A DNA stretch of 50,254 bases. Source: Gemmatimonadota bacterium. Its GTDB lineage: Bacteria; Gemmatimonadota; Gemmatimonadetes; Longimicrobiales; Gaopeijiaceae. The stretch covers positions 1 through 50,254 of the forward strand of contig JAJDXG010000051.1 of the NCBI GenBank assembly GCA_022823365.1, read 5' to 3'. The position numbers were made by a program, and so were the translations under genes. The notes beneath the pieces are model-generated. The model worked only from the letters and a program-made list of their open reading frames with translations, ran no database searches and was not told the DNA's origin. Below, one piece after another: positions 1 to 7,826 of the stretch (its first letter is position 1; each line of letters begins with the position of its first letter).

Positions 1-149
1 AGCCCGTCGGCACGGTGTGGTACGCGGTCCACCTGGACGGGCGCACCCAGGCACGCCGGAGCGTCCTTCCGGGTGCGCGCCGCGCCGTCCGCGAACGCAG
101 CGCCCAGGCGGCGCTCGCGCTCCTGTACCGGATGTTGCGGGGCGGTTGA
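1..149 (+). CDS. cinA: CinA-family nicotinamide-nucleotide amidase, C-terminal end (partial)
   Basis: Only the last 48 codons are present; the gene begins before the window. The tail starts PVGTVWYAVHLDGR and ends with a helix rich in Ala and Leu (QAALALLYRML), the pattern at the end of the CinA C-terminal (PncC) domain, which deamidates nicotinamide mononucleotide. Whether the complete protein also carries the N-terminal MoaB-like domain of full CinA cannot be seen. It ends in TGA at 147-149 and faces the dap genes on the other strand. Confidence 0.75.
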   Translation, partial: PVGTVWYAVHLDGRTQARRSVLPGARRAVRERSAQAALALLYRMLRGG

Positions 150-164
150 AGGTCGTCGCCGGGG

Positions 165-197
165 CACCGCTTGCCGGTGATACCCACTACCGGTAGT
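165..197. terminator. Inverted repeats between convergent cinA and dapD
   Basis: Two small symmetric elements lie in the 116-base gap between the convergent genes: CACCG-(5)-CGGTG at 165-179, and a perfect 12-base palindrome ACTACCGGTAGT at 186-197 with a further CCACTAC copy at 205-211. There is no T-run, so a Rho-independent terminator acting in both directions is only a possibility. Confidence 0.3.
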
Positions 198-265
198 AGG
201 TAGACCACTACGGACAGTGTATTCGGCAGTCCGCACGGCCGAGCGGCGCGGTCCGTCGCCGGATG

Positions 266-1153
266 CTACCGCAGCCAGTCCTCCAGGGTGGTGGCCAGAT
301 CCGTCCCGGCGTCCCGGTACTTCACGATGACCGGGGCGTACAGCGACAGCCCCTGCGCGCGACCCCACTCGCGGGTAACCGCACGCCCCCCGGGGACGAC
401 CACGGCGTCCTCGGGAATCTCGAGCGGACGGGAGGGGCCGGCGCGATACACCTCTTCGCGAACCAGGTCGAAGACCGGCGTGCCCCGTGTCAGGATGACC
501 CCTGCGGCCAGCACCGCCCCGCGGCGCACCACCGTCCCCTCGTAGACGCCCGCATTGCCCCCCACCAGCACGTCGTCCTCGACTACCACCGGGGCCGCGC
601 CCACGGGCTCGAGGACCCCGCCGATCTGGGCTGCCGCGCTCAGATGTACGCGCTCCCCGACCTGGGCGCATGAGCCAACGAGCGCGTGCGAGTCGATCAT
701 GCTGCCCGCCCCCACCCAGGCGCCCACGTTCACGTACATGGGGGGCATGCACACCACCCCGGGACCGAGGTAGGCCCCGCGGCGCACGGCCGAGCCGCCC
801 GGCACCACCCGGACGCCCTCCCCGGCGGCGAAGCGGCGCACGGGCAGGTTGTGCTTGTCCAGGAAGGCGGAGGGAGCCCGGGCGTCCACGGCGCTGCTCC
901 CGGGGGCGGCGACCGGGGTGACGCGCCCGCTGCGGAACGCCACCAGGATGCCGCGTTTCACCCAGGGCACCGCCGCCCAGGAGCCGTCGCCCTCCCGCAC
1001 GGCGGAGCGCAGCGATCCCGCCTCCAGACGGCCCAGCAGTTCGGCCACGACCTCTCCGGCGGCCTCCGGAAGAGCCTCGCCGGCGGGCCAGGCATGGAGC
1101 GCGTCGATGTGCTCCTGCAGCGTTGTCCCGAGGTCCGGGATGGATGGGCTCAT
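266..1153 (-). CDS. dapD: 2,3,4,5-tetrahydrodipicolinate N-succinyltransferase
   Basis: Transfers succinyl from succinyl-CoA to tetrahydrodipicolinate in the succinylase branch of diaminopimelate and lysine synthesis. The 295-residue protein has an N-terminal helical part and a C-terminal left-handed beta-helix of hexapeptide repeats. The diagnostic DapD stretch from YVNVGAWVGAGSMIDSHA through VGSCAQVGERVHLS to GGVLEPVGA is present, which favours DapD over the acetylating DapH. The start (MSPSIPD) is taken at 1153, where ATGA couples it to the dapA stop; a longer upstream reading lies inside dapA and is not needed. It is the last gene of dapB-dapA-dapD. Confidence 0.93.
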   Translation of the reverse strand: MSPSIPDLGTTLQEHIDALHAWPAGEALPEAAGEVVAELLGRLEAGSLRSAVREGDGSWAAVPWVKRGILVAFRSGRVTPVAAPGSSAVDARAPSAFLDKHNLPVRRFAAGEGVRVVPGGSAVRRGAYLGPGVVCMPPMYVNVGAWVGAGSMIDSHALVGSCAQVGERVHLSAAAQIGGVLEPVGAAPVVVEDDVLVGGNAGVYEGTVVRRGAVLAAGVILTRGTPVFDLVREEVYRAGPSRPLEIPEDAVVVPGGRAVTREWGRAQGLSLYAPVIVKYRDAGTDLATTLEDWLR

Positions 1154-2037
1154 GTGGCCGCCGCGGCCCGCACGGCCGTCGCCACGGCCTCGCGATTGGA
1201 ATCGGCAAGAGGGGCCAGCGGCAGCCTGACCCGGGGATGGATGCGCCCCATCATCCCCAGCGCCGCCTTGACCGGCACGGGGTTCGACTCGACGAACGCC
1301 ACCCGCATCCAGTCGGCGAGGCGGTAGTGCAGGGCCCGCGCGCGCTGCAGGTCGCCGCACGCCATCGCCCCCACCAGCTCCGCCATGGCGCGCGGGGTGG
1401 CGTTGCCGACCACCGAGATGACGCCGTCCGCGCCGAGCGCCATGAACGGCACCGTCATGGAATCGTCACCTGACAGCAGCGTGAACCCGGGAGGCCGTCC
1501 GCGGGCGATCTCCGCGACCTGGTCGCAACTGCCCGCGGCCTCCTTGGTCCCCACGATGTTGGGGTGTTCGGCCAGCGCCAGGGTGGTGGCGGCGGCGATG
1601 TTGCTGCCCGTGCGTCCCGGGACGTTGTAGAGCACCACCGGGCAGGGAGCCGCGTCCGCGACCGCGGTGAAGTGCTCGACCAGCCCGCGCTGCTGTGGAC
1701 GGTTGTACGGGGGCGAGACGTGCATCAGGTGGGTGACGCCGGTCGACGCGATTCTGAGCGAGAGGTCGATCGCCTCGGCCGTGTCGTTCGATCCCGCTCC
1801 CCCCACGACGGGGACGCGTCCGGCGGCCTGCTCGACCGTGACCGCCACCACGCGCTCGTGCTCCTCGACCGAGAGCGTCGCCGTCTCCCCGGTGGAGCCC
1901 GCGGGAACAAGGAAATCGATGCCCTCTTCGATCTGCCAATCGACCAGCGACCGCAGCGCCGCCTCGTCCACCTCTCCCGTTTCCCGGAACGGCGTCACCA
2001 GCGCCGTTCCGCATCCTCTGAGCGTCTCGTGCTTCAC
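1150..2037 (-). CDS. dapA: 4-hydroxy-tetrahydrodipicolinate synthase
   Basis: Condenses pyruvate with aspartate semialdehyde, the first committed step toward diaminopimelate. The 295-residue protein is a normal-length class I aldolase-type TIM barrel. It shows the pyruvate-binding GSTGE motif (residues 48-52), the catalytic Tyr137 in YNVPGRTG and the Schiff-base Lys165 in VGTKEA. The start is GTG at 2037 (MKHETLRGCG), which overlaps the dapB stop as GTGA; its own stop overlaps the dapD start as ATGA. All three dap genes are therefore likely translationally coupled on one mRNA. Confidence 0.95.
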   Translation of the reverse strand: MKHETLRGCGTALVTPFRETGEVDEAALRSLVDWQIEEGIDFLVPAGSTGETATLSVEEHERVVAVTVEQAAGRVPVVGGAGSNDTAEAIDLSLRIASTGVTHLMHVSPPYNRPQQRGLVEHFTAVADAAPCPVVLYNVPGRTGSNIAAATTLALAEHPNIVGTKEAAGSCDQVAEIARGRPPGFTLLSGDDSMTVPFMALGADGVISVVGNATPRAMAELVGAMACGDLQRARALHYRLADWMRVAFVESNPVPVKAALGMMGRIHPRVRLPLAPLADSNREAVATAVRAAAAT

Positions 2038-2756
2038 CCTGCCTCTCCCGCGAGAAGATCTCGCATGGTGTATACCCCCGTGCGACCGACCAGCCACGCC
2101 GCCGCCCGCAGCGCGCCCTCCGCGAACACGCCGCGGTCGCGGGCTTCGTGGCGCAGGACGAGTCGCTCGCGGGGACCGTCGATCGATATCTCGTGTGTGC
2201 CGGGAACGTGCCCGGTCCGGATCGATGTAATGGAAGAGCTCCGTCCCAATCCTTCTTCCAGCGACCGTTCCAGGGCGATGGCCGTGCCGGACGGGGCGTC
2301 GAGCTTGCCGGCGTGATGGGTTTCGGCCACATGCGCGTCGAAGCCGCCCGCGCCGGCGAAGAGCTCGCCCGCCCGGCGCGCCAGCAACTGGAGCGCCACT
2401 GCCCCGAAGGAGAAGTTGGGGGCCCATAGCAGCGCCCCACCCCGCTCCTTCACCCAGGCGGCGACCGCGGGCAACTGGTCGGACCATCCGGTCGTGCCGG
2501 AGACGACAGGGCACCCCGCATCCACGCACAGGCGAATATTGGAGGCGGCCGACGCGGATGTGGTGAACTCCAGCGCCACGTCGGCTCCGGCGATGCGGTC
2601 GCGCGTTACTTCCCGGCGTCCTTCCACGTCGCGGCGCTCCAACCTGGCCAGCACGTCGAAGCCCCGCGTCCGCGCGAGCGCATCGATCGACCGGCCCATC
2701 CTTCCGCATCCGAGGATCACGATGCGTAGCGATTCCGCGCCGGCGCGACGTGCCAC
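2034..2756 (-). CDS. dapB: 4-hydroxy-tetrahydrodipicolinate reductase
   Basis: NAD(P)H-dependent reductase forming tetrahydrodipicolinate. The Rossmann motif GCGRMG lies near residues 16-21, the SGTTG loop near 86-90, and the catalytic/substrate motif THHAGKLDAPSGTA near 146-159. The best start is GTG at 2756 (VARRAGAESLRIVIL), giving 240 residues, shorter than the roughly 270 of the E. coli enzyme; most of the missing length lies between the first two Rossmann strands, as in short DapB forms. An upstream reading to 2885 has no homologous-looking N-terminus. First gene of the dap operon, divergent from grpE. Confidence 0.92.
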   Translation of the reverse strand: MARRAGAESLRIVILGCGRMGRSIDALARTRGFDVLARLERRDVEGRREVTRDRIAGADVALEFTTSASAASNIRLCVDAGCPVVSGTTGWSDQLPAVAAWVKERGGALLWAPNFSFGAVALQLLARRAGELFAGAGGFDAHVAETHHAGKLDAPSGTAIALERSLEEGLGRSSSITSIRTGHVPGTHEISIDGPRERLVLRHEARDRGVFAEGALRAAAWLVGRTGVYTMRDLLAGEAG

Positions 2757-2878
2757 GCCCTTCCTCCGCTGTTTCCGCGTTCCTGCTTCCGGACGAACGG
2801 ATGCCGCCCGTGGGGAATGCCGGAATCTACCCTTTGGAACGCTGGTCGGTCCCACGGGTGACGCCGAATCCCGCCCAC

Positions 2879-2908
2879 TGGACATCTCGTTCGGTACCGG
2901 GGTATCGT
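2879..2908 (+). promoter_or_regulatory. Candidate sigma-70-type promoter for grpE-dnaJ
   Basis: TGGACA at 2879-2884 and TATCGT at 2903-2908 are separated by 18 bases and end about 46 bases before the grpE start. The -35 box matches the consensus at 5 of 6 positions, the -10 box at 4 of 6. No CIRCE inverted repeat (the HrcA operator) is visible in the gap between dapB and grpE. Confidence 0.4.
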
Positions 2909-2954
2909 TTGCGGGCCCGCAGCGCCGTCAACGCCTCAACCCTGAACGAGATAG

Positions 2955-3644
2955 ATGAGCCCCAGGACTTTCGACAACCAGGCAGACCCGGCTTCCGAGG
3001 CCGATTCCGAAGCCCCGCGGGAGGAACCGGAGACAGGCGACCCGCCGGACGACGCGCGCGCCGATCGTCCGGGGCCGGAGACTTCCGGCGACGAGGATCC
3101 GCCGGACGGCCGGCCGCAGGAGGAAGCCCACGGGGGGGCGCCCGCGCACGAAGGCGAAGCCGGCGCGGACTCCCCCTACGAGCCGGGCCCATCCAGAAGC
3201 GATCTCGAACGCGAGATCGACCATCTGAGCGACCGCCATCTGCGTCTCGCCGCCGAGTTCGAGAATTACCGCAAGAGGGTTCGCGCCGAGAAGCTGGAAA
3301 CCTGGGCGCGCGCGCAGGCGGACCTGGTGCGCCGCCTGGTGGAGTCGGTCGACGACCTTCAGCGGGTCGCCCTCCTGGATCCGAAGACGGCGTCCGTGCA
3401 GGACATCGTGGAAGGCGTCGACATGGTGGAACGAAAGCTCTTGCGGGCGCTTGCGGAGGCGGGCCTGGAGGTGCTCGACCCGGCCGGCGAGGACTTCGAC
3501 CCGAACGTGATGGAGGCCGTCATGACGGCCCCCGCCTCCTCGGAGGACGAGGACGACACGGTGGACATGGTTCTGCAGCGGGGATACCTGCTTGAGGGCC
3601 ACCTGGTGCGGCCCGCGCGCGTCAGCGTGCGCAAGCACGGCTAG
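2955..3644 (+). CDS. grpE: Nucleotide exchange factor GrpE
   Basis: Releases ADP from DnaK in the Hsp70 chaperone cycle. The first 80 or so of 229 residues are acidic, disordered and rich in Pro, Glu and Asp. The GrpE core follows: a long coiled-coil ([22 protein letters not shown]), then the DnaK-contacting beta domain with a family-typical end ([21 protein letters not shown]). The acidic tail is longer than in E. coli GrpE (197 residues). It sits 14 bases ahead of dnaJ in an apparent operon that lacks dnaK and hrcA. Confidence 0.94.
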   Translation: MSPRTFDNQADPASEADSEAPREEPETGDPPDDARADRPGPETSGDEDPPDGRPQEEAHGGAPAHEGEAGADSPYEPGPSRSDLEREIDHLSDRHLRLAAEFENYRKRVRAEKLETWARAQADLVRRLVESVDDLQRVALLDPKTASVQDIVEGVDMVERKLLRALAEAGLEVLDPAGEDFDPNVMEAVMTAPASSEDEDDTVDMVLQRGYLLEGHLVRPARVSVRKHG

Positions 3645-3658
3645 AGCGGCTGCGATCG

Positions 3659-4774
3659 ATGTCGCCGGCGACGAAAGACTACTACAAGGCCCTGGGCGTC
3701 TCGGAGAAGGCGACGCCCGAGGAGATCAAGAAGGCCTATCGCCGGTTGGCGAAGCAATACCATCCGGATGCCAACCAGGGTGACCCCGCGGCGTCCGAGC
3801 GGTTCAAGGAGGTGGGGGAGGCATACTCGGTGCTCTCCGACTCCGCCAAGCGCAAGCAGTACGACCAGATGCGGCGCCTGGGCGCCTTCGGTCTGGGCGG
3901 CAATCGGCGGGGGCCCGCGTCTCCCGGCGCCGGGCCGGCGGGTGCCGGGCAGGGGTTTTCGTTCGACGATCTGGGCGGGATCGGCGACCTCTTCGGTTCC
4001 ATATTCGATCGCGGAGGCCGGAAGACCGCCCGGGAATCCTCGACCGGCCCGCGCAAGGGCAACGACGTCGAGTACGTCGTGGACATCGACTTCGAGGTAG
4101 CGGTGACGGGAGGGCGCGTCACCATAACGGTTCCCATGACCGAGGAGTGCGCCACCTGCGGGGGCAGCGGAGCTCGGCCGGGAACGACCACCACCCGCTG
4201 CAAGGAGTGCTCGGGAACCGGGACCGTCTCCTTCGGCCAGGGCGGATTTGCGGTGAAGCGACCCTGTCCGGCGTGCCTCGGCCGGGGCAGGATTCCCACC
4301 GATCCGTGTGACGCCTGCAAGGGGACGGGAACGGTGCGCCAGAACCGCAAGATCGGGGTGGGCGTGCCGCGCGGCGTGGACACGGGCTCGAAGGTGCGGC
4401 TGAGCGGGCAGGGCGAGCGCGGCGCCAGGGGCGGGACCCGCGGGGACCTGATCATCACCTTCAAGGTGAAGCCACACAGGTTCTTCCGGCGGGAAGGGCG
4501 CGACATCCACGTCACGGTGCCCCTCAACATCGCGCAGGCCACCATGGGCACCCGCATTCGGGTCAGGACCGTGCACGGCAAGAGGGTCGTGCTCAAGATC
4601 CCGGCGGGCACGCAGCCGGGCGCGCGCTTTCGCGTCCGCGGGCACGGGATCCGGAAGGGAGCGCGCGTGGGCGATCAGATCGTCGAAATCCAGGTCCAGG
4701 TCCCGGAGGCGCTCTCGGAGGACGCCCAGGAGGCCATCCGGCAGTTCGCGGAAGTGGCCGAACTCAGCTATTGA
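3659..4774 (+). CDS. dnaJ: Chaperone DnaJ (Hsp40, type I)
   Basis: Co-chaperone that stimulates DnaK ATPase and delivers unfolded clients. The 371-residue protein has the full type I layout: J domain (residues 6-71) with HPD at 35-37, a Gly-rich linker (about 77-110), four CxxCxGxG zinc modules (Cys164/167, 181/184, 203/206, 217/220), and two C-terminal substrate-binding beta domains ending near VQVPEAL. Start ATG at 3659. It follows grpE closely and is probably cotranscribed with it. Confidence 0.96.
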   Translation: MSPATKDYYKALGVSEKATPEEIKKAYRRLAKQYHPDANQGDPAASERFKEVGEAYSVLSDSAKRKQYDQMRRLGAFGLGGNRRGPASPGAGPAGAGQGFSFDDLGGIGDLFGSIFDRGGRKTARESSTGPRKGNDVEYVVDIDFEVAVTGGRVTITVPMTEECATCGGSGARPGTTTTRCKECSGTGTVSFGQGGFAVKRPCPACLGRGRIPTDPCDACKGTGTVRQNRKIGVGVPRGVDTGSKVRLSGQGERGARGGTRGDLIITFKVKPHRFFRREGRDIHVTVPLNIAQATMGTRIRVRTVHGKRVVLKIPAGTQPGARFRVRGHGIRKGARVGDQIVEIQVQVPEALSEDAQEAIRQFAEVAELSY

Positions 4775-4784
4775 GGCCCGGCAG

Positions 4785-5018
4785 ATGCAGCGCATGATTC
4801 GCGACGGGTCGTTTGGCAGGTGGGAGGCCTTCGCCACCACCGGCCGCCACGGGCTCGCGCATCCGGGGCGGGTGGTCTTCCGCTGCTGTTCGGATCCCGC
4901 CAGGCGCGCGAGGGTCGCCGAGGTTCCGGCGGGGAAGGCCGGAGCGGAGGCCCTCGTGAACGGCGCGAGCGATGGCGAACTGCTCCGGCTTCTGGAGGGA
5001 GCCCGGCCGCTGGATTGA
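4785..5018 (+). CDS. Small conserved protein of unknown function next to dnaJ
   Basis: Predicted 77-residue soluble protein starting 10 bases after dnaJ. The body (WEAFATTGRHGLAHPGRVVF, then CCSDPARRARVAEV) resembles a family of short unannotated proteins built on a W-E-x-F-x-x-x-G start, a hydrophobic strand and an S-D-x-x-x-R-x-R motif, ending in an L-L-L helix. This recognition is from memory and not confirmed by search. There is no signal peptide or membrane segment. A second in-frame ATG at 4794 would shorten it by three residues. The context suggests cotranscription with the chaperone genes; function unknown. Confidence 0.6.
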   Translation: MQRMIRDGSFGRWEAFATTGRHGLAHPGRVVFRCCSDPARRARVAEVPAGKAGAEALVNGASDGELLRLLEGARPLD

Positions 5019-5026
5019 GGCGCGCG

Positions 5027-6172
5027 TCAGGGGCGAAGCGCCAGGTCTCCGGCCGCTTCCGCGAGTCCGCCCGCGGTCCCGCCGGCCATGGCTGCAGTGG
5101 CGATGCGTCCGCCCCCGAGAATCCTCCCGCTCTCGTCGAAGAAGACCGCCGACTGCCCGGGTGTGACAGCGAGCACTGGCTCCTCCAGCTTGAGGCTGAG
5201 ACCGTCCCCGCCGTGCTGAACGCGGCCCGGCACCGCCGGAGCCCGGTAGCGGAGCTGAGCGCGCACGACGGTTCCGTCCCCGGGCGGCTCCTCGGCGAGC
5301 CAGTTGAGTTCGGCCACCCGCAGCTCGCGGCACTCGAGCGCCTCCCTCGCGCCCACCACCACCTCGCGCGTATCCGGACGGATCTCGACGACGTACAGCC
5401 GCTGGTCGAAGCCCCCGCCCAGTCCGCGCCGCTGGCCCACGGTGAAGGAGGCGTAGCCCTGGTGGCGGCCGACGACCCGTCCGCGGGTGTCCACCAGGTT
5501 GCCGGGCCGGAGCGCGTCGTGGCGGCCGCCGAGCTTGCGCCGCAGCAGGTCGCGGTAGTCGCCGGTGGGCACGAAGCAGATCTCCTGCGACTCGGGCTTG
5601 GCGGCGGTGACGAGGCGGAGTTCGCGGGCACGGGCGCGCACCTCGGGCTTGGTGAGTTCGCCCAGCGGAAACCTCAGTCCGGGCAGCAGCGCGCGGGGAA
5701 GGCCCCACAGGAAGTAGGACTGATCCTTCGCCGGGTCGCGGCCCCGGAAGAGAGCCGCCTCCCCGTCCACGACCCCGGCCCGCACATAGTGTCCGGAAGC
5801 GATGGCATCGCACCCGAGCAGCTCTCCCCGCCGGAGCAGGTCCCGGAACTTGGTGTTGGAATTGCACCGCACGCAGGGGTTGGGCGTGCGTCCGCGCGCG
5901 TACTCCGAGACGAAATCGTCGATGACGTCGCGGGTGAACTCCTCCTCCACGTCGAAGACGTAGTGGGGGATGCCCAGCGCATCGGCGACCCGGCGCGCGT
6001 CCATGATGCCGTCGAGCCCGCAGCAGGTGCGCGACGGACCCGCCTCCCCCTGGTAGCAGAAGGTCTTCATGGTCGCGCCGACGAGCTGGTGGCCCTGCTC
6101 GGCGAGCAGCGCGGCCGCAACCGACGAGTCGACCCCGCCGGACATGGCCACCAGGATCCGCTCGGCGGGCAT
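5027..6172 (-). CDS. mnmA: tRNA-specific 2-thiouridylase MnmA
   Basis: Adenylates U34 of tRNA-Lys, -Glu and -Gln and inserts sulfur to make 2-thiouridine. The 381-residue protein has the PP-loop SGGVDSS at 11-17, Cys103 in NPCVRCN and Cys199 in ESQEICF (the usual catalytic disulfide pair), and a C-terminal barrel domain with the QSAVFFDESGRILGGGRI ending. The start ATG at 6172 lies two bases beyond the stop of the cysteine desulfurase gene, which probably supplies the persulfide sulfur. Long upstream in-frame readings are antisense-like artefacts in high-GC DNA. Confidence 0.95.
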   Translation of the reverse strand: MPAERILVAMSGGVDSSVAAALLAEQGHQLVGATMKTFCYQGEAGPSRTCCGLDGIMDARRVADALGIPHYVFDVEEEFTRDVIDDFVSEYARGRTPNPCVRCNSNTKFRDLLRRGELLGCDAIASGHYVRAGVVDGEAALFRGRDPAKDQSYFLWGLPRALLPGLRFPLGELTKPEVRARARELRLVTAAKPESQEICFVPTGDYRDLLRRKLGGRHDALRPGNLVDTRGRVVGRHQGYASFTVGQRRGLGGGFDQRLYVVEIRPDTREVVVGAREALECRELRVAELNWLAEEPPGDGTVVRAQLRYRAPAVPGRVQHGGDGLSLKLEEPVLAVTPGQSAVFFDESGRILGGGRIATAAMAGGTAGGLAEAAGDLALRP

Positions 6173-6174
6173 CG

Positions 6175-7347
6175 TCAGACCGCTCCTGCGCCGACAAGCG
6201 CGCCGGCGCGGGTCACGATCTCGACCGTCCGGCGGGCGGCATCGCTCACCTCGGCGGAGGTGGTGGTGCGGCCCAGGCTGAAGCGCACGGAAGCCAGTCC
6301 CTCCGCGTCGTCGCCGTAGAGGGCGCGCAGCACCGGGCTGGTGGTGGTGCTGCCGGACGCGCACGCCGATCCCCCGGACACCGCCACCCCCGCCAGGTCG
6401 AAAGCCATCACCAGAGTGGCCGCGTCCAGCCCGGGGAATCCCAGGTTGAGGAGGTGCGGGGCTCGCTCGGCCTCCTCGCCGAACACGCGCGTCGCGGGGA
6501 GCGCGTTGACGATGGCGGCCTGCAGGCGGTCGCGCTCCGCCGCGAGCCGCTCCGCCTCGGCGGCCTGTTCCGCTACGGCCAGGGTGAGCGCCTTCGCGAG
6601 GCCCACCGCTCCCGCAACATCCTCTGTCCCCGGCCGCAGGCGGCGCTCCTGCCCGCCTCCGAACAGGAGAGGAGCGAGCTCCACCCCGCGGCGGCGGTAG
6701 AGCAGCCCCACCCCCCGGGGTCCGCCGATCTTGTGGGCGGTCATGGAGGCCAGGTCGAGTCCGGCCCGGCCAAAGTCCACCGGCACCTTGCCCACCGCCT
6801 GCACCGCGTCGGAGTGCACCACGACACCCGCAGCGCGCGCCCGGCTCGCCGCGCGCTCCACCGGCAGCACGGTGCCGACCTCGTTGTTCACCCACATCAC
6901 CGAGAGCACGCACGCGCCCCGCGCCAGCGCGTCCGCCAGTGCGCCCCCGTCGAGTTCGCCCGCCCGGTCGACCTCGACTTGCACGCTCTCCCCGCCGCGC
7001 GCGGCCACCTCGTCGCACGCCTCCCGCACGGCGGGGTGCTCGATCGTGGTCGCGATCGCGCGCGGGCGTTCTCCCGCCGCCACCGCGACCGCGGCCCTTC
7101 CCAGCACGGCCATGTTGTCGGCCTCGGTGCCGCCGCGCACGAAGGCGATCTCCGCCGGCTCGGCCCCGACCGCGCGCGCGCACTCCGCCCGCGCCTCATC
7201 CAGGGCCGCGCGCGCCCGCCGTCCCCACCGGTGCGCGCTCGACGGGTTGCCGAAGACGCCGCCAAGGTGCGGACGCATGGCGTCCAGCGCCTCCGGCCGC
7301 AGGGGCGTTGTGGCGGCGTGGTCGAAATAGAGGGCGGGACGGTCCAT
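6175..7347 (-). CDS. Cysteine desulfurase (IscS/NifS family)
   Basis: PLP enzyme that takes sulfur from cysteine and passes it on as a persulfide. The 390 residues show FDHAATTPLRPEA at the N-terminus, the PLP lysine K206 in SMTAHKIGGPRG, and the active-site Cys329 in SGGSACASGS. The short active loop and TTTSPVL tail are as in IscS-type enzymes. The start MDRPALYF at 7347 is chosen because homology begins there. It is immediately followed by mnmA, recalling the dedicated YrvO-MnmA pair of Bacillus, so tRNA thiolation is a likely main role. No iscU or other Fe-S scaffold gene is adjacent. Confidence 0.93.
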   Translation of the reverse strand: MDRPALYFDHAATTPLRPEALDAMRPHLGGVFGNPSSAHRWGRRARAALDEARAECARAVGAEPAEIAFVRGGTEADNMAVLGRAAVAVAAGERPRAIATTIEHPAVREACDEVAARGGESVQVEVDRAGELDGGALADALARGACVLSVMWVNNEVGTVLPVERAASRARAAGVVVHSDAVQAVGKVPVDFGRAGLDLASMTAHKIGGPRGVGLLYRRRGVELAPLLFGGGQERRLRPGTEDVAGAVGLAKALTLAVAEQAAEAERLAAERDRLQAAIVNALPATRVFGEEAERAPHLLNLGFPGLDAATLVMAFDLAGVAVSGGSACASGSTTTSPVLRALYGDDAEGLASVRFSLGRTTTSAEVSDAARRTVEIVTRAGALVGAGAV

Positions 7348-7448
7348 CGGAAACGGCGCAGGCTGCTCATGGCGGGAAAGGTTCCGGCGCCTAACTTTAG
7401 CCGCCCCGGGGTTTCGATTGAAGGTGTGCATCCAACAGGGAATCGCCG

Positions 7449-7826
7449 ATGAGCCAGGCACGACTTCCCGCGGGCCCGCCGGCGCGGTTCCGCTCGACCG
7501 TTCACGGAACCGTATTCGGGGGTCGCGACCGGCATCTCGACGCCCTCAACCCCGGCGACGCGCTGGTGCTCATCGCCGATCCCGCGGACGGCCGCCACGG
7601 CGCGGTGTGGGTGCACCTCCCCGCCGGAGATCCCGTGGGCTACCTGCCTCCGGAGATCGGCGGGTGGCTGGGACCCTGGCTGCGGGCGGGCGGACGCACC
7701 CGGGCGACCGCCCTGCGCGTTGGAAACGACCGCGTGCCCAGTTGGCGGCGGCTGGTGGTGGACGTGCGCTGCCTCGTCGCAGACGGGCAGGCCTCGGGTC
7801 TTCCTACTCGAAGCCCAACGCCCTGA
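7449..7826 (+). CDS. Stand-alone HIRAN-domain protein
   Basis: 125-residue protein. Residues 15-107 resemble a HIRAN domain: FRSTVHGTVFGGRDRHLDAL, then LVLIADPADGRHGAVWV, then GDPVGYLPPEIGGWLGPWL. In larger proteins this domain binds 3' single-stranded DNA ends or guides SWI2/SNF2 helicases such as HLTF; bacterial stand-alone copies are uncharacterised. No helicase or nuclease is fused or adjacent. The last 23 bases overlap the end of the convergent permease gene, so the C-terminal GLPTRSPTP is read from sequence that also codes on the other strand. Confidence 0.7.
   Translation: MSQARLPAGPPARFRSTVHGTVFGGRDRHLDALNPGDALVLIADPADGRHGAVWVHLPAGDPVGYLPPEIGGWLGPWLRAGGRTRATALRVGNDRVPSWRRLVVDVRCLVADGQASGLPTRSPTP

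Noticed and set aside
2757..2954. CIRCE operator (HrcA site) before grpE
   Set aside because: No TTAGCACTC-like arm or its inverted copy is present in the dapB-grpE gap.
6173..7183. Upstream in-frame extension of mnmA to 718 codons
   Set aside because: The extra 337 codons are an alternative frame of the cysteine desulfurase gene; MnmA homology begins at MPAERILVAMSGG.
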